Source of the DNA: Rhodococcus oxybenzonivorans
GTDB lineage: Bacteria; Actinomycetota; Actinomycetes; Mycobacteriales; Mycobacteriaceae
DNA: 64,000 bases
NCBI RefSeq assembly: GCF_003130705.1
Contig: NZ_CP021354.1
Span: 5,208,001 to 5,272,000 of the forward strand
Direction of reading: 5' to 3'
Position numbers and translations under genes: made by a program. Of this stretch, positions 9,446 through 17,875 are shown piece after piece; the stretch's first letter is position 1, and each line of letters starts with the position of its first letter. The notes under the pieces are model-generated. The model saw only the letters and a list, made by a program, of their open reading frames with translations, was not told the origin of the DNA and made no database searches.

Positions 9446-9622
9446 TCAAGCCCCATGCTGGAGTGCTCGGCTTGTCGTCGAATCAACCGAAGACCACCAG
9501 GCCACTCGATCGTCTTGGGGTAGCTCACGCTCATCCTTCAGCCGCGCCGCCGAACCGAACAGAACGGCAAGCGGTATCGCCCCGAGTCCCCATATCACGA
9601 CTATTCCTATGACCCACCACAT
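9446..9622 (-). CDS. Small Trp-Trp membrane peptide, third paralogue
   Basis: 58 residues from ATG 9622: MWWVIGIVVIWGLGAIP, then LAVLFGSAARLKDERE and a longer polar tail. Paralogue of 8749-8877 and 15779-15940. The frame extends upstream (TTG 9670, ATG 9646), but the family alignment supports starting at Met-Trp-Trp. CATACT lies 7 bases before the ATG. Its neighbour on the same strand is the BRCT-like gene, 98 bases downstream. Function unknown. Confidence 0.62.
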   Translation of the reverse strand: MWWVIGIVVIWGLGAIPLAVLFGSAARLKDERELPQDDRVAWWSSVDSTTSRALQHGA

Positions 9623-9668
9623 GCCGTCCAGTATGCCGATAAACATACGTCCGGTCTGTTTTTTTGCC

Positions 9669-9703
9669 AAAACGAGACTTACTACCTAGTTAGGTCTCGT
9701 TTT
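9669..9703. repeat. 10-bp perfect inverted repeat (AAAACGAGAC/GTCTCGTTTT)
   Basis: Arms at 9669-9678 and 9694-9703 with a 15-base spacer that itself contains ACCTA-GT-TAGGT. It lies between the divergent gene at 9622 (minus) and the pseudogene at 9791 (plus), so an operator or overlapping promoter is more likely than a terminator. The protein that would bind is unknown. Confidence 0.5.
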
Positions 9704-9790
9704 GTTACAAACGGCGGATTGTGGCCGTCATAAGAATTGATGGAACCGAACAGAGGATGATCTCCGCGGGCCGGTGGCACGATCGATGTC

Positions 9791-10292
9791 GTGACCGAAA
9801 ATCGTCCTGACAGAACTGCTCCGAAGCGGACTCGACTACAGCGGGTACGGATCGCCTGGCGGAAGAACCTCGACTCCAGCGAGCAGCCCGCCGTCGTGGC
9901 GTGGACCGCGTCAACCCTGACTTTCGGTGAGGTACGTGCGTTGACCCATGGATCAAGGACGGGCATGGGCCAGCAGCGGTGGATCGCAGTCGGTGGGCGC
10001 CATTTTCACCATTACAATCTCGGGATCTGCGCACTGGCGGGTGTGGGGGCCGTTGCGGTACGCGGCTCCGAGAAGCAGCGGCGGTATCCGACCGCCCCGC
10101 TGCCGTACGGCGCCGGACTCGCGTTCACTGTTCGACGAGCTGGCGTTGCTACTCGACCTGGAAGACGTGTACTGGGCCAAGGAGGGACGTACCAGTGTCG
10201 ACGCGGCAGTGATCATCATCGGGCTCGGTGGACTGATGACGGCAGGACTGGAGTTCTGGCCCGCCGCCCAGCGCGCGATGACAACGCCGTAA
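9791..10292 (+). pseudogene. Decayed His-motif membrane protein, module copy 1
   Basis: This matches the intact gene at 15214-15726 along its whole length, but coding jumps between frames. Against the intact copy there are single-base losses near 9948 (CACTGG became CATGG), near 9971 and near 9980, and a single-base gain near 10134 (GTCGAC became GTTCGAC). The pieces VRALTH, GGRHFHHYNLGI and DELALLLDLEDVYWAKEGRT, then GLEFWPAAQRA, are all still readable. Most of these changes are not in homopolymers, so true decay is more likely than sequencing error. The twin module is therefore probably non-functional in its membrane component. Confidence 0.75.
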
Positions 10293-10311
10293 TCCATGTG
10301 TCACCCGAAAC

Positions 10312-10348
10312 CTGAACTGGGGCCCACACCGCGTGAGCCCCAGTTCAG
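10312..10348. terminator. 12-bp hairpin terminator
   Basis: Perfect stem CTGAACTGGGGC (10312-10323) with GCCCCAGTTCAG (10337-10348) and a 13-base loop. It lies just after the stop of the 30-aa minus-strand gene (10361) and after the plus-strand pseudogene, so it could serve both directions. No long T run follows, as is common in actinobacteria. Confidence 0.7.
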
Positions 10349-10360
10349 AAAGGTGCGGAC

Positions 10361-10453
10361 TTATGCGCCGCTGGATCCAGCTTCTGAACCGAAGGTGAGG
10401 AACTGCGCGAGGAAGGTGACCAGTTCCGTGAGGCTGCCGAAAGCTGAAGACAT
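10361..10453 (-). CDS. 30-residue amphipathic peptide, unknown function
   Basis: ATG 10453 is preceded by AGGAG at 5-base spacing and the frame runs to TAA at 10361, 12 bases before a 12-bp hairpin. The product, MSSAFGSLTELVTFLAQFLT followed by FGSEAGSSGA, has a central helix of mixed Leu/Phe/Thr and no signal peptide. In size and character it recalls the short alpha-helical porins of Corynebacterium (PorA/PorH), but no sequence match is claimed. The combination of ribosome site, compact frame and terminator argues for a real gene. Confidence 0.6.
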   Translation of the reverse strand: MSSAFGSLTELVTFLAQFLTFGSEAGSSGA

Positions 10454-10956
10454 GTTTGCTCCTGTCGAGGCGTTTAGGGGGAGAACTCTCGATCTGCACC
10501 CTGTCGGGCACTCGTTCTTTCTACACGACCGGCCGGACTTTGCAACCGCAACGGCCAAGTGCCGCAGTAGAACACGTGACAATCTACTCAGAGATCGAAG
10601 CCCTCGCGCACCAGAATCGGGTTGACTGACGAGTCGATGAGCGGAGAACCTACCCGAAAAGAGAACTGCATCCGCTTACGCTGCTCGTACGACTGTTGGG
10701 ATGGCGGGAATTGGGGCCTTTAATCGATCTTTCGGTATGTTATTGCGCTGCACGATACATTTCTCGCAGGTGAGTCGGGTTCCATCACTCGCCGCCTCGT
10801 ACCTCCACCGGGTTGCTCGTGTCGTAGGGGCTCAACACAACTTGATGGCGGGCGGTCGAGTCAGTCGACCGACACAACCGGCGAGTAGTAACCGGGCGGT
10901 CGATATTGCACCCATCCCCTTCTTCCTGCGGGGGCTGAGATTTCGAGGGGAAGTCC

Positions 10957-11892
10957 GTGGCAACCATTACCCGCTCCACTTCGGCGCGCAAGAAGCGGGT
11001 CAGGAGACTTGCCGGCAACAAGCGGCTCGACATCCAAGGATTGCGCGCGGTCGCAGTAATCCTCGTCGTCTTGGACCACCTTTTCGGATGGCCGCGCGGA
11101 GGATTCATCGGAGTCGACGCATTCTTCGTGATCTCCGGCTTCCTTATTACTGGGATTCTGGTACGCGAAGGCGAAAAGTCGGGGTCATTGTCAATCAGCA
11201 ACTTCTACAGGCGCCGAATACGCAGGATCTTCCCTGTCGCGTTCTTGGTCCTCGGAGTTGTCGTCACTACCTCGTACCTCCTTATGCTCACAAGCCGATT
11301 CCAATCGGTCGCATCTGACGCATGGTGGTCGCTGGTGTTCTTGGTGAACTGACATTTGGCTGCTGCGGGCACCGACTATTTCCAGTCGGCGCTTCCACCA
11401 TCCCCGCTGCAGCACTACTGGTCCTTAGCGGTCGAAGAACAGTTCTATGTCGTGTGGCCAGTGCTAATCGTTAGCATCATCTGGGCACGCAAGAGGTGGG
11501 GCGTCAGCTTCTCGCTGCCGATGATCGTGTTGTCCGTCGCCGTAGCTGTCACAGCGGGAACGTTTGTGTTTGCGATGTATCAATCGCAGGCGGCCCCCAC
11601 CATCGCCTACTTCTCAACATTTACCCGCGCATGGGAACTCGGAGTTGGCGCCATTCTAGCCGCCCTATCCACACGGCTCGCCCATATGCGGCTGGCCATC
11701 AGGCAAGCACTTGGCTTCGGCGGACTCGCGGGCATCGTCATTTCGGCTTTCGCAATCGGCCCGGAGTCGACCTTCCCCGCACCACTAGGCGCACTCCCCG
11801 TGATCGCTACGGCAAAGGCACTTGTGCGGGCGGGCCTCGTCGCGCTCGATTTTGCAGTAGCGGAACCGGTCGACAAGCTTCAGCGCACCTGA
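10957..11892 (+). pseudogene. Acyltransferase 3 (OafA/YrhL-like), broken by in-frame TGA
   Basis: From GTG 10957 (AGGGGAAG upstream) the protein opens LDIQGLRAVAVILVVLDHLF and GGFIGVDAFFVISGFLITG, the signature of membrane O-acyltransferases. At 11350-11352 the codon that should be Trp (family motif NWHxAAxGTDYF) is TGA; the same frame then continues LAAAGTDYFQSALPPSPLQHYW and WSLAVEEQFYVVWP. The frame stops again at 11892, well short of the usual second set of helices and SGNH domain. The enzyme would have acylated the surface polysaccharide. It looks dead through both a nonsense change and C-terminal loss; about 280 bases after it hold no gene. Confidence 0.8.
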
Positions 11893-12169
11893 TTGGAGCA
11901 GCGGGGATTGGAGAAACACCTTAGTGGTCGGTGCCGTTTCGCTGCGGGAATCTTGACCGTCTCGCTGACAACAGACTTGGGCACGATCGACAACAGGCGA
12001 GGTCGCAGGATTGGCCGGGCAGAACTGCTTATGGCATCAAGGGTCTCCTCCGACTAGGAACTGAGTCATCGAGCAGCGGAAATGGACGGCGAATGACAGA
12101 AAGGTCGATGGCAAAAACGGCACACCAAACTTCGGTTACGGCGGAAACGGAGACGAAGTCGCCCAGGGC

Positions 12170-13690
12170 TCACTTGCCGCCAGTCGCATTACCATGTAGG
12201 GATGCGTGCTTCAGTTCCTCATCGCAGACGTGCCTGCGGTCACTCCATCTACGCTCTCGACCTGCCGATGTAACGTGGCCTTGGTACTGGTCGACGAATT
12301 CGACGGTGGTCACACGATCCCGCTGCCGCGAGATGAGTAGTCCGACAAGCGCCCCGAGCGCGCTCCCGACGAGCGCCGATGTCGGCGAGTCCAACGGCAA
12401 GGGTGCCACCCAACAGATCGCCAGTAGTCCGCCTAGAGACGCTGCGAGCGCCACCGCAACCGGATTCTTTGACCAGACGGTTCCCTTCACGACCGGAACC
12501 AACGTGGCAAGCAAGAACAGGAGCAGGCCAACCACGCCTGTCTTTACCATCATCCACCAGTAGAAGTTGTGCGAGTAATAAGGTGCGCGGTCGTACCAGA
12601 ATGTCCCTTGAGAGCCTTGCGGCCGTTGATACGCGAATCCGAAACCGTGGCCCACGACCGGATCCTCATAGAACGCCCGCTCGAGATTGCCGATTTCGCG
12701 CTCCCTATATCGGGCGGAGTCATCGCGAGCGAGCGCGTCAGACCTGAGTCCATCGACAACCCGTGAGGAATACCCGTCGATCTGCGTTGCAAACCACTCT
12801 CCACCAGGGAGGCCACTAAGCATCGGGCTGACATTAAGGACGCCGAAGATCACCAGAGCACCGACAGCAACGCGGATCGTTGTACGACCGACTGCGCCAG
12901 CGGATCGGGCGGCCAGTATTGCCAGTAATAGCGTGACAGCGATTCCAAGGATGTGGTTTCGCGAAAACGCTAGGAACAATATTAGGAGTGCCGGGACGGT
13001 CCACATCCACGTTTGCGCAAGCGAGAAAGTTCCGCTCACCGCGAGCGCGAGGCAGACACACAGGGTGGTCAGTGCAAAGAACGTCGCTGCCGTGAGGTAC
13101 CTTGTCGCGCCGCCGTCACTAGTTGTCTCAAACAGAGTGGCAATCTCAGAACGCCCGACTAGCGTGAGCACTCCGGCAGAAGCGAGCATGATGAAAGCAG
13201 CTGAGATCCAAAGTGACCACTTCATAGTGCGGGCGCACATGCGGCTGAGATCTGGGGTTGTGACCGCTGCTGCCGCCACGGCGACGGCCATCACCATCTC
13301 GACCGGGTATCGGATATCGGCAATGACCTTGCCCAGTTGTGCGGACACTAGTAATGCGCCGATCAGGCCAACTCCCAGCCAGGCCACGAGCGCGGCGACC
13401 ACACGCGTGGTGGGCTTCGCGACGGGCCTGGTGACCGCCCAAATAAATGCGGCAACGAGCACCGGTTCGTAAAGTTTGAACGCGTACCCACCTGCGGCGA
13501 ATCCCGCGGGTATTCCGTTGGGCAACGTCGTTGCCGCCAGGAAGAGCGTTAGTGGAACTAGGAGCTCATACCGCCTTCGGAGCAGAAGAATCCCGCACAC
13601 AGCGATCAGAAAAAGCACCGTGTACGTCGCGAAGAACATCGCCGCGGCAACTGTAACCAAGGCACTTATCACAGCGATCGCTATCCACAT
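12170..13690 (-). CDS. O-antigen polymerase/ligase-like membrane protein
   Basis: 506 residues with 12 or more predicted membrane helices and one large external loop (about residues 290-390) bearing ERAFYEDPVVGHGFGFAYQ and a following YYSHNFYWWMMVKTGVVG. That loop-plus-His pattern is typical of the Wzy_C O-antigen ligase/polymerase superfamily, which joins lipid-linked repeat units or attaches polymer to an acceptor outside the membrane. It stands apart from the rest of the locus, separated by the decayed acyltransferase and the small-protein module, but its class fits the polymerase otherwise missing from that locus. The C-terminal 50 residues are polar and may be cytosolic. Confidence 0.82.
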   Translation of the reverse strand: MWIAIAVISALVTVAAAMFFATYTVLFLIAVCGILLLRRRYELLVPLTLFLAATTLPNGIPAGFAAGGYAFKLYEPVLVAAFIWAVTRPVAKPTTRVVAALVAWLGVGLIGALLVSAQLGKVIADIRYPVEMVMAVAVAAAAVTTPDLSRMCARTMKWSLWISAAFIMLASAGVLTLVGRSEIATLFETTSDGGATRYLTAATFFALTTLCVCLALAVSGTFSLAQTWMWTVPALLILFLAFSRNHILGIAVTLLLAILAARSAGAVGRTTIRVAVGALVIFGVLNVSPMLSGLPGGEWFATQIDGYSSRVVDGLRSDALARDDSARYREREIGNLERAFYEDPVVGHGFGFAYQRPQGSQGTFWYDRAPYYSHNFYWWMMVKTGVVGLLLFLLATLVPVVKGTVWSKNPVAVALAASLGGLLAICWVAPLPLDSPTSALVGSALGALVGLLISRQRDRVTTVEFVDQYQGHVTSAGRERRWSDRRHVCDEELKHASLHGNATGGK

Positions 13691-15213
13691 ACCGGAAGGT
13701 TAGCCGACGGACCGACGGCGGGCCCGCCGGGCTGATCCCATTGTCGCTGTCAGCAAGGGAGCGCTTCGCGAACGCGACTGTTCCACCGCGATGATCTCGG
13801 ACCCCTCGAGATGACGAAATCCAGCAACCCCGCTGGACCTCGTTCGGAAGTATCGTCGAGCACAGAATGCCGACGCCTTGGGTTGTAGAAGCGTTCGCTA
13901 GTACCGACTAAATGTTGGCCTGTTTGATGTTTCGTCGATTAGACCGTGCGGTAGATGCACTTGGTTCTTCAAATTCGCGAAGGAATCTCGGCAGTACCGC
14001 TGTTCTACACACTCCGGTACGGGCAACAAGGACGGACCTCATCCCCAAACTCCGCCACAGGGCGCCGAAACGGACCCGAAGTTGTACTGACTGCAGCGGT
14101 CGGCGCGAAAGACCGCCTCCGGTTCGATGTGCGTCGATGCGGCCACGTCGCCCAGCGCAGTGGCGATTAGTTCAGCGCGAAAGTGGTCGGCGATCGAAAC
14201 AGCCGACGATCTTGACGGATCGATGACAACGGCTCTGACTGGAGCCATACCGGATCTGTTAGTCCGCGGCTTCACTTCGGATCGTCCAGGGTTCACATTC
14301 GTCACGCAACATCACCTGGGTCGAACGCTCTAATTGCAGGAATATTCGCCGCTCGCAGTGCGCAGACCGGAATTGATGCAGCCGTCGAAAGTGCTCGATG
14401 CAGCGGGTTTTCGCGGACCCGGTAGCGAGTGGCTGTGCGCTTCGGCACTGCCACCCCTCGTGGAAGCATGGGATGGGGACGGGCAGGAGACGCCGGAGCG
14501 TCCGACGATCCACGGACGCTGATGAGCCGACAGCCTTCCTCAGCATCTCAGTATCTCAGTCTCTCAGCTTCTCCCTGTCGCCTGCCTGTTGCCGTGCGTC
14601 GAGCGCCATAACGTCGAGCGCCTTCAACAATGAGACAGAGACTTAGGACTTTGGCGCATACCGTCACGCGATGTACGACATAGTGCCGACCCTGAGCGGG
14701 GCGAACAGCCAGCAGGGTGCGGGCGAGAGGTCGTAGCCTACGGATGAGCAGGGCGGCCGGTGGTCTCGATCAGCGGAATCCTGGCGAAGTCGATTCCAGG
14801 TAACAGCCCGGCGGTGTTGGTTGCATCCGGTAGACGGCGGGAACCCCCAAACCGCCCCAGGTTCCGACAGGGCGATCGCAAAAGAATAAAGTAGAAGACC
14901 TCTCCACCGTAGAGGGTTGTTGGTGTTGTCCGCGGGATCTGCAACTTCACATCCCCAATTTTGTGGGGGTACGACATCTGTGTGAGTCGAACTTAATCGG
15001 TAATCCGGCAGCCACGCCTAGACGGCACGACCAGCGGCCTAGTCCCTAACGCCGTTCGGAAAGCAGCATTAGCGATCGACTGCGATGGAATCTGCCGGGA
15101 ATCCTCCCTTAGAGTCCGCGGGCGCGTTCAAAACACGATCTTCGCGCTGTCGCGAAAGCCGACGGCCATGAAAGACCGACCACCGCCACTGTTGGGGTGG
15201 CACCATTGCCGTT
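13691..15213. other. 1.5-kb gene-poor decay zone
   Basis: No intact gene is supported. An IS3-family transposase remnant fills about 13820-14305 (listed separately). The rest, 14306-15213, has only short frames without ribosome sites. A minus-strand frame at 14738-14977 reads HKIGDVKLQIPR, faintly like IS256-type transposases, but this is too weak to call. A stretch of imperfect CTCAGTAT-type repeats lies near 14540-14575. Confidence 0.5.
13820..14305 (-). mobile_element. Remnant of IS3-family transposase (OrfB)
   Basis: Three frames, read in order on the minus strand, give pieces of the IS3 DDE domain: VVIDPSRSSAVSIADHFRAE with ALGDVAASTHIEPEAVFRAD and RCSQY (the D..RGSQY block), then DSFANLKNQVHLPHG (the ESFFATLKNE block with the catalytic Glu replaced by Asp), then ERFYNPRRRHSVL (the FYNRRRRHSAL block). 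Frames shift between pieces and the N-terminal part is not recognisable, so it cannot be active. Element ends were not found. Confidence 0.7.
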
Positions 15214-15726
15214 GTGATGTCCGAACTCCAGTACGCGCATCCTCGCAGTCGATGGCACCGCCTGCGGGCGGCCTGGAAACGAAAACTTGCCCCCGGTGAA
15301 CGGTCGGCCGTCTGGGCATGGAGTTCGTTCACCGCCACCTTCTGCGCGGTGCGGGCGCTGACGCACTGGATCAAAGACGGCCACGGCCCCAGTAGCGGCG
15401 GCATGAAACTCGGCGGGCACCATTTCCATCACTACAACATCGGCATCGGCACCTTGGGGATGATCGGAGCGATTGCCGTCCGGGGTTCCGACAAGCAGCG
15501 ACACCACCCCACCGTGGCGCTCTCGTACGGCGCGGCCGTGGCGCTCATTGTCGACGAGCTGGCGCTCCTACTCGACCTGGAAGACGTCTACTGGGCGAAG
15601 GAGGGGCGGACGAGCGTCGACGCCGCGGTGACCCTGATCGGGCTCGGTGGGCTGATGACCGCCGGATTCGAGTTCTGGCCCGCCGCCCAGCGCGCCCTTC
15701 AACCACGCGATTCGCACGCGCGGTAA
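15214..15726 (+). CDS. His-motif integral membrane protein, module copy 2
   Basis: 170 residues (GTG 15214 or ATG 15217). A basic N-terminus leads into several membrane helices and a striking HHFHHYNIGI motif (His69, 70, 72, 73), then ALIVDELALLLDLEDVYWAK with an acidic patch. A metal- or proton-linked role is possible from the histidines, but the family has no known function. A frameshifted copy is at 9791-10292. The tiny Trp-Trp peptide gene follows 53 bases downstream and a BRCT-like gene lies 2 kb away, repeating the layout of copy 1. Confidence 0.78.
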   Translation: MMSELQYAHPRSRWHRLRAAWKRKLAPGERSAVWAWSSFTATFCAVRALTHWIKDGHGPSSGGMKLGGHHFHHYNIGIGTLGMIGAIAVRGSDKQRHHPTVALSYGAAVALIVDELALLLDLEDVYWAKEGRTSVDAAVTLIGLGGLMTAGFEFWPAAQRALQPRDSHAR

Positions 15727-15778
15727 TGCGGCGCTGCGCTCTCAGCTTTCCCCAAGGTAGGCGTCGCATACTTGAGCG

Positions 15779-15940
15779 GTGTGGTGGATTATCGGCGCAG
15801 TAGCGGCGTGGATCGTCTTGTCGATTCCGATTGCGATACTGATCGGCAAGGCGGCAGCGCAGAAGGACGTGCGCGAACGCCCCGCGCCGGCGTCCGGTGA
15901 CGGCCGCGAGACCGAACCACCCGACGGCAAGGTCGCCTGA
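15779..15940 (+). CDS. Small Trp-Trp membrane peptide, module copy 2
   Basis: 53 residues from GTG 15779: MWWIIGAVAAWIVLSIPIAI then LIGKAAAQKDVRERPAP and a polar tail ending KVA. It has a single membrane helix and shares the GxAAxxKDxRE border with its two paralogues near 9 kb. No ribosome site is present; CATACT sits 6 bases upstream of the GTG. It lies between the His-motif membrane protein and terC, all on the same strand. Confidence 0.7.
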   Translation: MWWIIGAVAAWIVLSIPIAILIGKAAAQKDVRERPAPASGDGRETEPPDGKVA

Positions 15941-16017
15941 CGAACGCCCCTGCCGACCGGGTGGTCCGCGGTTAGGCTGACGACAGCAACCGCGTTCCCG
16001 GCTGGAAGGCAGAGACG

Positions 16018-17205
16018 ATGCATGTAACTCCGCTCGCCTGGGGCCTGACGATCGTCGTGATCGTCGCTCTGCTCGCGTTCGACTACTTCTTCCACGTCCG
16101 CCATGCCCACGTACCGACCCTCCGGGAAGCAGCGATCTGGTCGTCGATCTACGTGGGCCTCGCGCTTCTTTTCGGTGTGGTTGTCCTGATCTGCGGTGGC
16201 GTCACCATGGGGGCGGAGTACTTCGCCGGCTACGTGACGGAGAAGGCCCTATCCGTGGACAACCTCTTCGTCTTCCTCATCATCATGTCCAGCTTCCGGG
16301 TGCCACGTGAAGACCAGCAAAAGGTTCTGCTGTTCGGCATCGTGTTCTCGATCTTCGCCCGCACCGCATTCATCTTCCTCGGCGCCGCGCTGATCAACTC
16401 GTTCGCGTGGGTGTTCTACATCTTCGGCCTCATCTTGCTCATCACGGCCGGCAACATGCTCCGCCCCGAGACCGAGGAGTCGCACTCGGCCGACAATTTC
16501 ATCATCCGGATCGCGAAGAAGTTCATGCACACCACCGAGCACTACGACGGCGACAAGCTATTCACCATCGAGAACGGCAAGCGGGCCATGACGCCGATGC
16601 TGCTGGTGATGGTCGCGATCGGTGGCACCGACATCCTGTTCGCCCTCGACTCCATCCCGGCGATCTTCGGCCTCACCCAAAATGTCTTCATCGTCTTCAC
16701 GGCCACCGTGTTCTCCCTCATGGGACTTCGGCAGCTGTACTTCCTCCTCGACGGGTTGCTGGACCGCCTCATCTATCTCTCGTTCGGCCTGGCTGCCATC
16801 CTCGGCTTCATCGGCGTCAAGCTGATCCTGCACGCGCTGCACGAGAACAACCTGCCGTTCGTCAACGACGGCGAACCCGTCGACGTGGTGGAAGTGAGCA
16901 CCGCGTTGTCACTCAGCGTGATCATCGGAGTTCTGATCGTCACCGTCATCGCCTCCCTGACAAGCCAGAAGGGCCGGGCCCAAGCGGCGATCGCCGGCGC
17001 CCGACACCATGCTGCGAACTACGTTGACCTCGACTACACGGCAGATGCCGACGAGCGCGAACGGATCTACAGCAAGCTGGTCAAAGAGGAGCAGCAGCTC
17101 AAGAGCCTCGACCCCAAGTTCAAGAAGATGGTGCGCGAGGAGACCGCGCTACTCGATCTGATCAAGCGCGCCCACGCGGACCACGACGCGTTCCTCAACC
17201 GCTGA
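16018..17205 (+). CDS. TerC family membrane protein
   Basis: 395 residues with about nine membrane helices. The family blocks are clear: GYVTEKALSVDNLFVFLIIM near residue 75, then FVPREDQ-like RVPREDQQKVLLFGI, and DILFALDSIPAIFGLTQ with a conserved Asp pair near residues 204-210. TerC/Alx proteins export manganese and help load secreted metalloproteins; older names link them to tellurite resistance. The C-terminal 60 residues are charged and helical (YSKLVKEEQQLKSLDPKFKK), longer than in Alx but common in actinobacteria. It ends at a strong bidirectional hairpin. Confidence 0.9.
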   Translation: MHVTPLAWGLTIVVIVALLAFDYFFHVRHAHVPTLREAAIWSSIYVGLALLFGVVVLICGGVTMGAEYFAGYVTEKALSVDNLFVFLIIMSSFRVPREDQQKVLLFGIVFSIFARTAFIFLGAALINSFAWVFYIFGLILLITAGNMLRPETEESHSADNFIIRIAKKFMHTTEHYDGDKLFTIENGKRAMTPMLLVMVAIGGTDILFALDSIPAIFGLTQNVFIVFTATVFSLMGLRQLYFLLDGLLDRLIYLSFGLAAILGFIGVKLILHALHENNLPFVNDGEPVDVVEVSTALSLSVIIGVLIVTVIASLTSQKGRAQAAIAGARHHAANYVDLDYTADADERERIYSKLVKEEQQLKSLDPKFKKMVREETALLDLIKRAHADHDAFLNR

Positions 17206-17273
17206 GAATCACCCCCCCTGCCGCCGCGAAACATCCTCCGTCGGCGGCTCTGAGAAATGCTGCCCACATGCGG

Positions 17274-17302
17274 CAGCGCCCGCCGTTGATGGGCGGGCGC
17301 TG
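17274..17302. terminator. 11-bp hairpin between convergent genes
   Basis: Stem CAGCGCCCGCC (17274-17284) pairs perfectly with GGCGGGCGCTG (17292-17302) across a 7-base loop. It lies between terC (plus, ends 17205) and the SPW-repeat gene (minus, ends 17336) and can act for both. Confidence 0.8.
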
Positions 17303-17335
17303 TCTCCGGATTTCCTTTCGTACGTAGTCGACCAG

Positions 17336-17779
17336 TTACTTCATGCGGTCTCCGCGGTCTTCGCGCATCCCCATCGCTGTGACACCGAGGCCGAGCAGGC
17401 ACACGATGGCGCCGCCGAGCACGTTCGACCAGATCATGCCTGTGGTTGTGCTGACGTCGGCCACCAGCCACGGGCTGACGATCATCCACAGACCCAGCAA
17501 CGGCGCGACGAAGGTCATCCCATGGGTGCGGCCGTACGCCGATGTGAATCCGACCGCGAGCAGGGCAACAGCGATGCCCGCGATCAGGTTGCACATCGCC
17601 AGCCCCATCTGATCGCCGAAGCCCACGATCCACGGCGACGCCGCCACATACAGCGCCGCGATGAACATCAGACCCTCGGCCACCTGCGTGACGGGCCTCT
17701 CCGCGACTCTGTCGTAGCGATCGCGCAATGCAGCAATGTCGGGGTGTCTTTCGATCGACATTCCGGATGTCGTCGACAT
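17336..17779 (-). CDS. SPW-repeat membrane protein
   Basis: 147 residues with four membrane helices arranged as two repeats, each with the Ser-Pro-Trp signature (ASPWIVGFGD and VSPWLVAD). These define the SPW domain family of unknown function found widely in actinobacteria, often next to stress-related genes. A GGAGG lies 10 bases before the ATG at 17779. The N-terminus is cytosolic and polar. Confidence 0.85.
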   Translation of the reverse strand: MSTTSGMSIERHPDIAALRDRYDRVAERPVTQVAEGLMFIAALYVAASPWIVGFGDQMGLAMCNLIAGIAVALLAVGFTSAYGRTHGMTFVAPLLGLWMIVSPWLVADVSTTTGMIWSNVLGGAIVCLLGLGVTAMGMREDRGDRMK

Positions 17780-17875
17780 GACTCATTCACCTCCAAGAAC
17801 GAAACGGTTCCCCACCGTGGGAGTGCCCGCGCCGAAACCTTCCAAAACCGCTGTGAACAGGAAATACACCCGGTT

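Noticed and set aside
11350..11352. TGA as a selenocysteine codon in the acyltransferase
   Set aside because: The family has Trp here, not Cys; no SECIS-like hairpin was noticed, and the gene is truncated anyway.
14738..14977. Possible IS256 transposase fragment (HKIGDVKLQIPR)
   Set aside because: Only about 12 residues resemble the family, and nothing follows in any frame.
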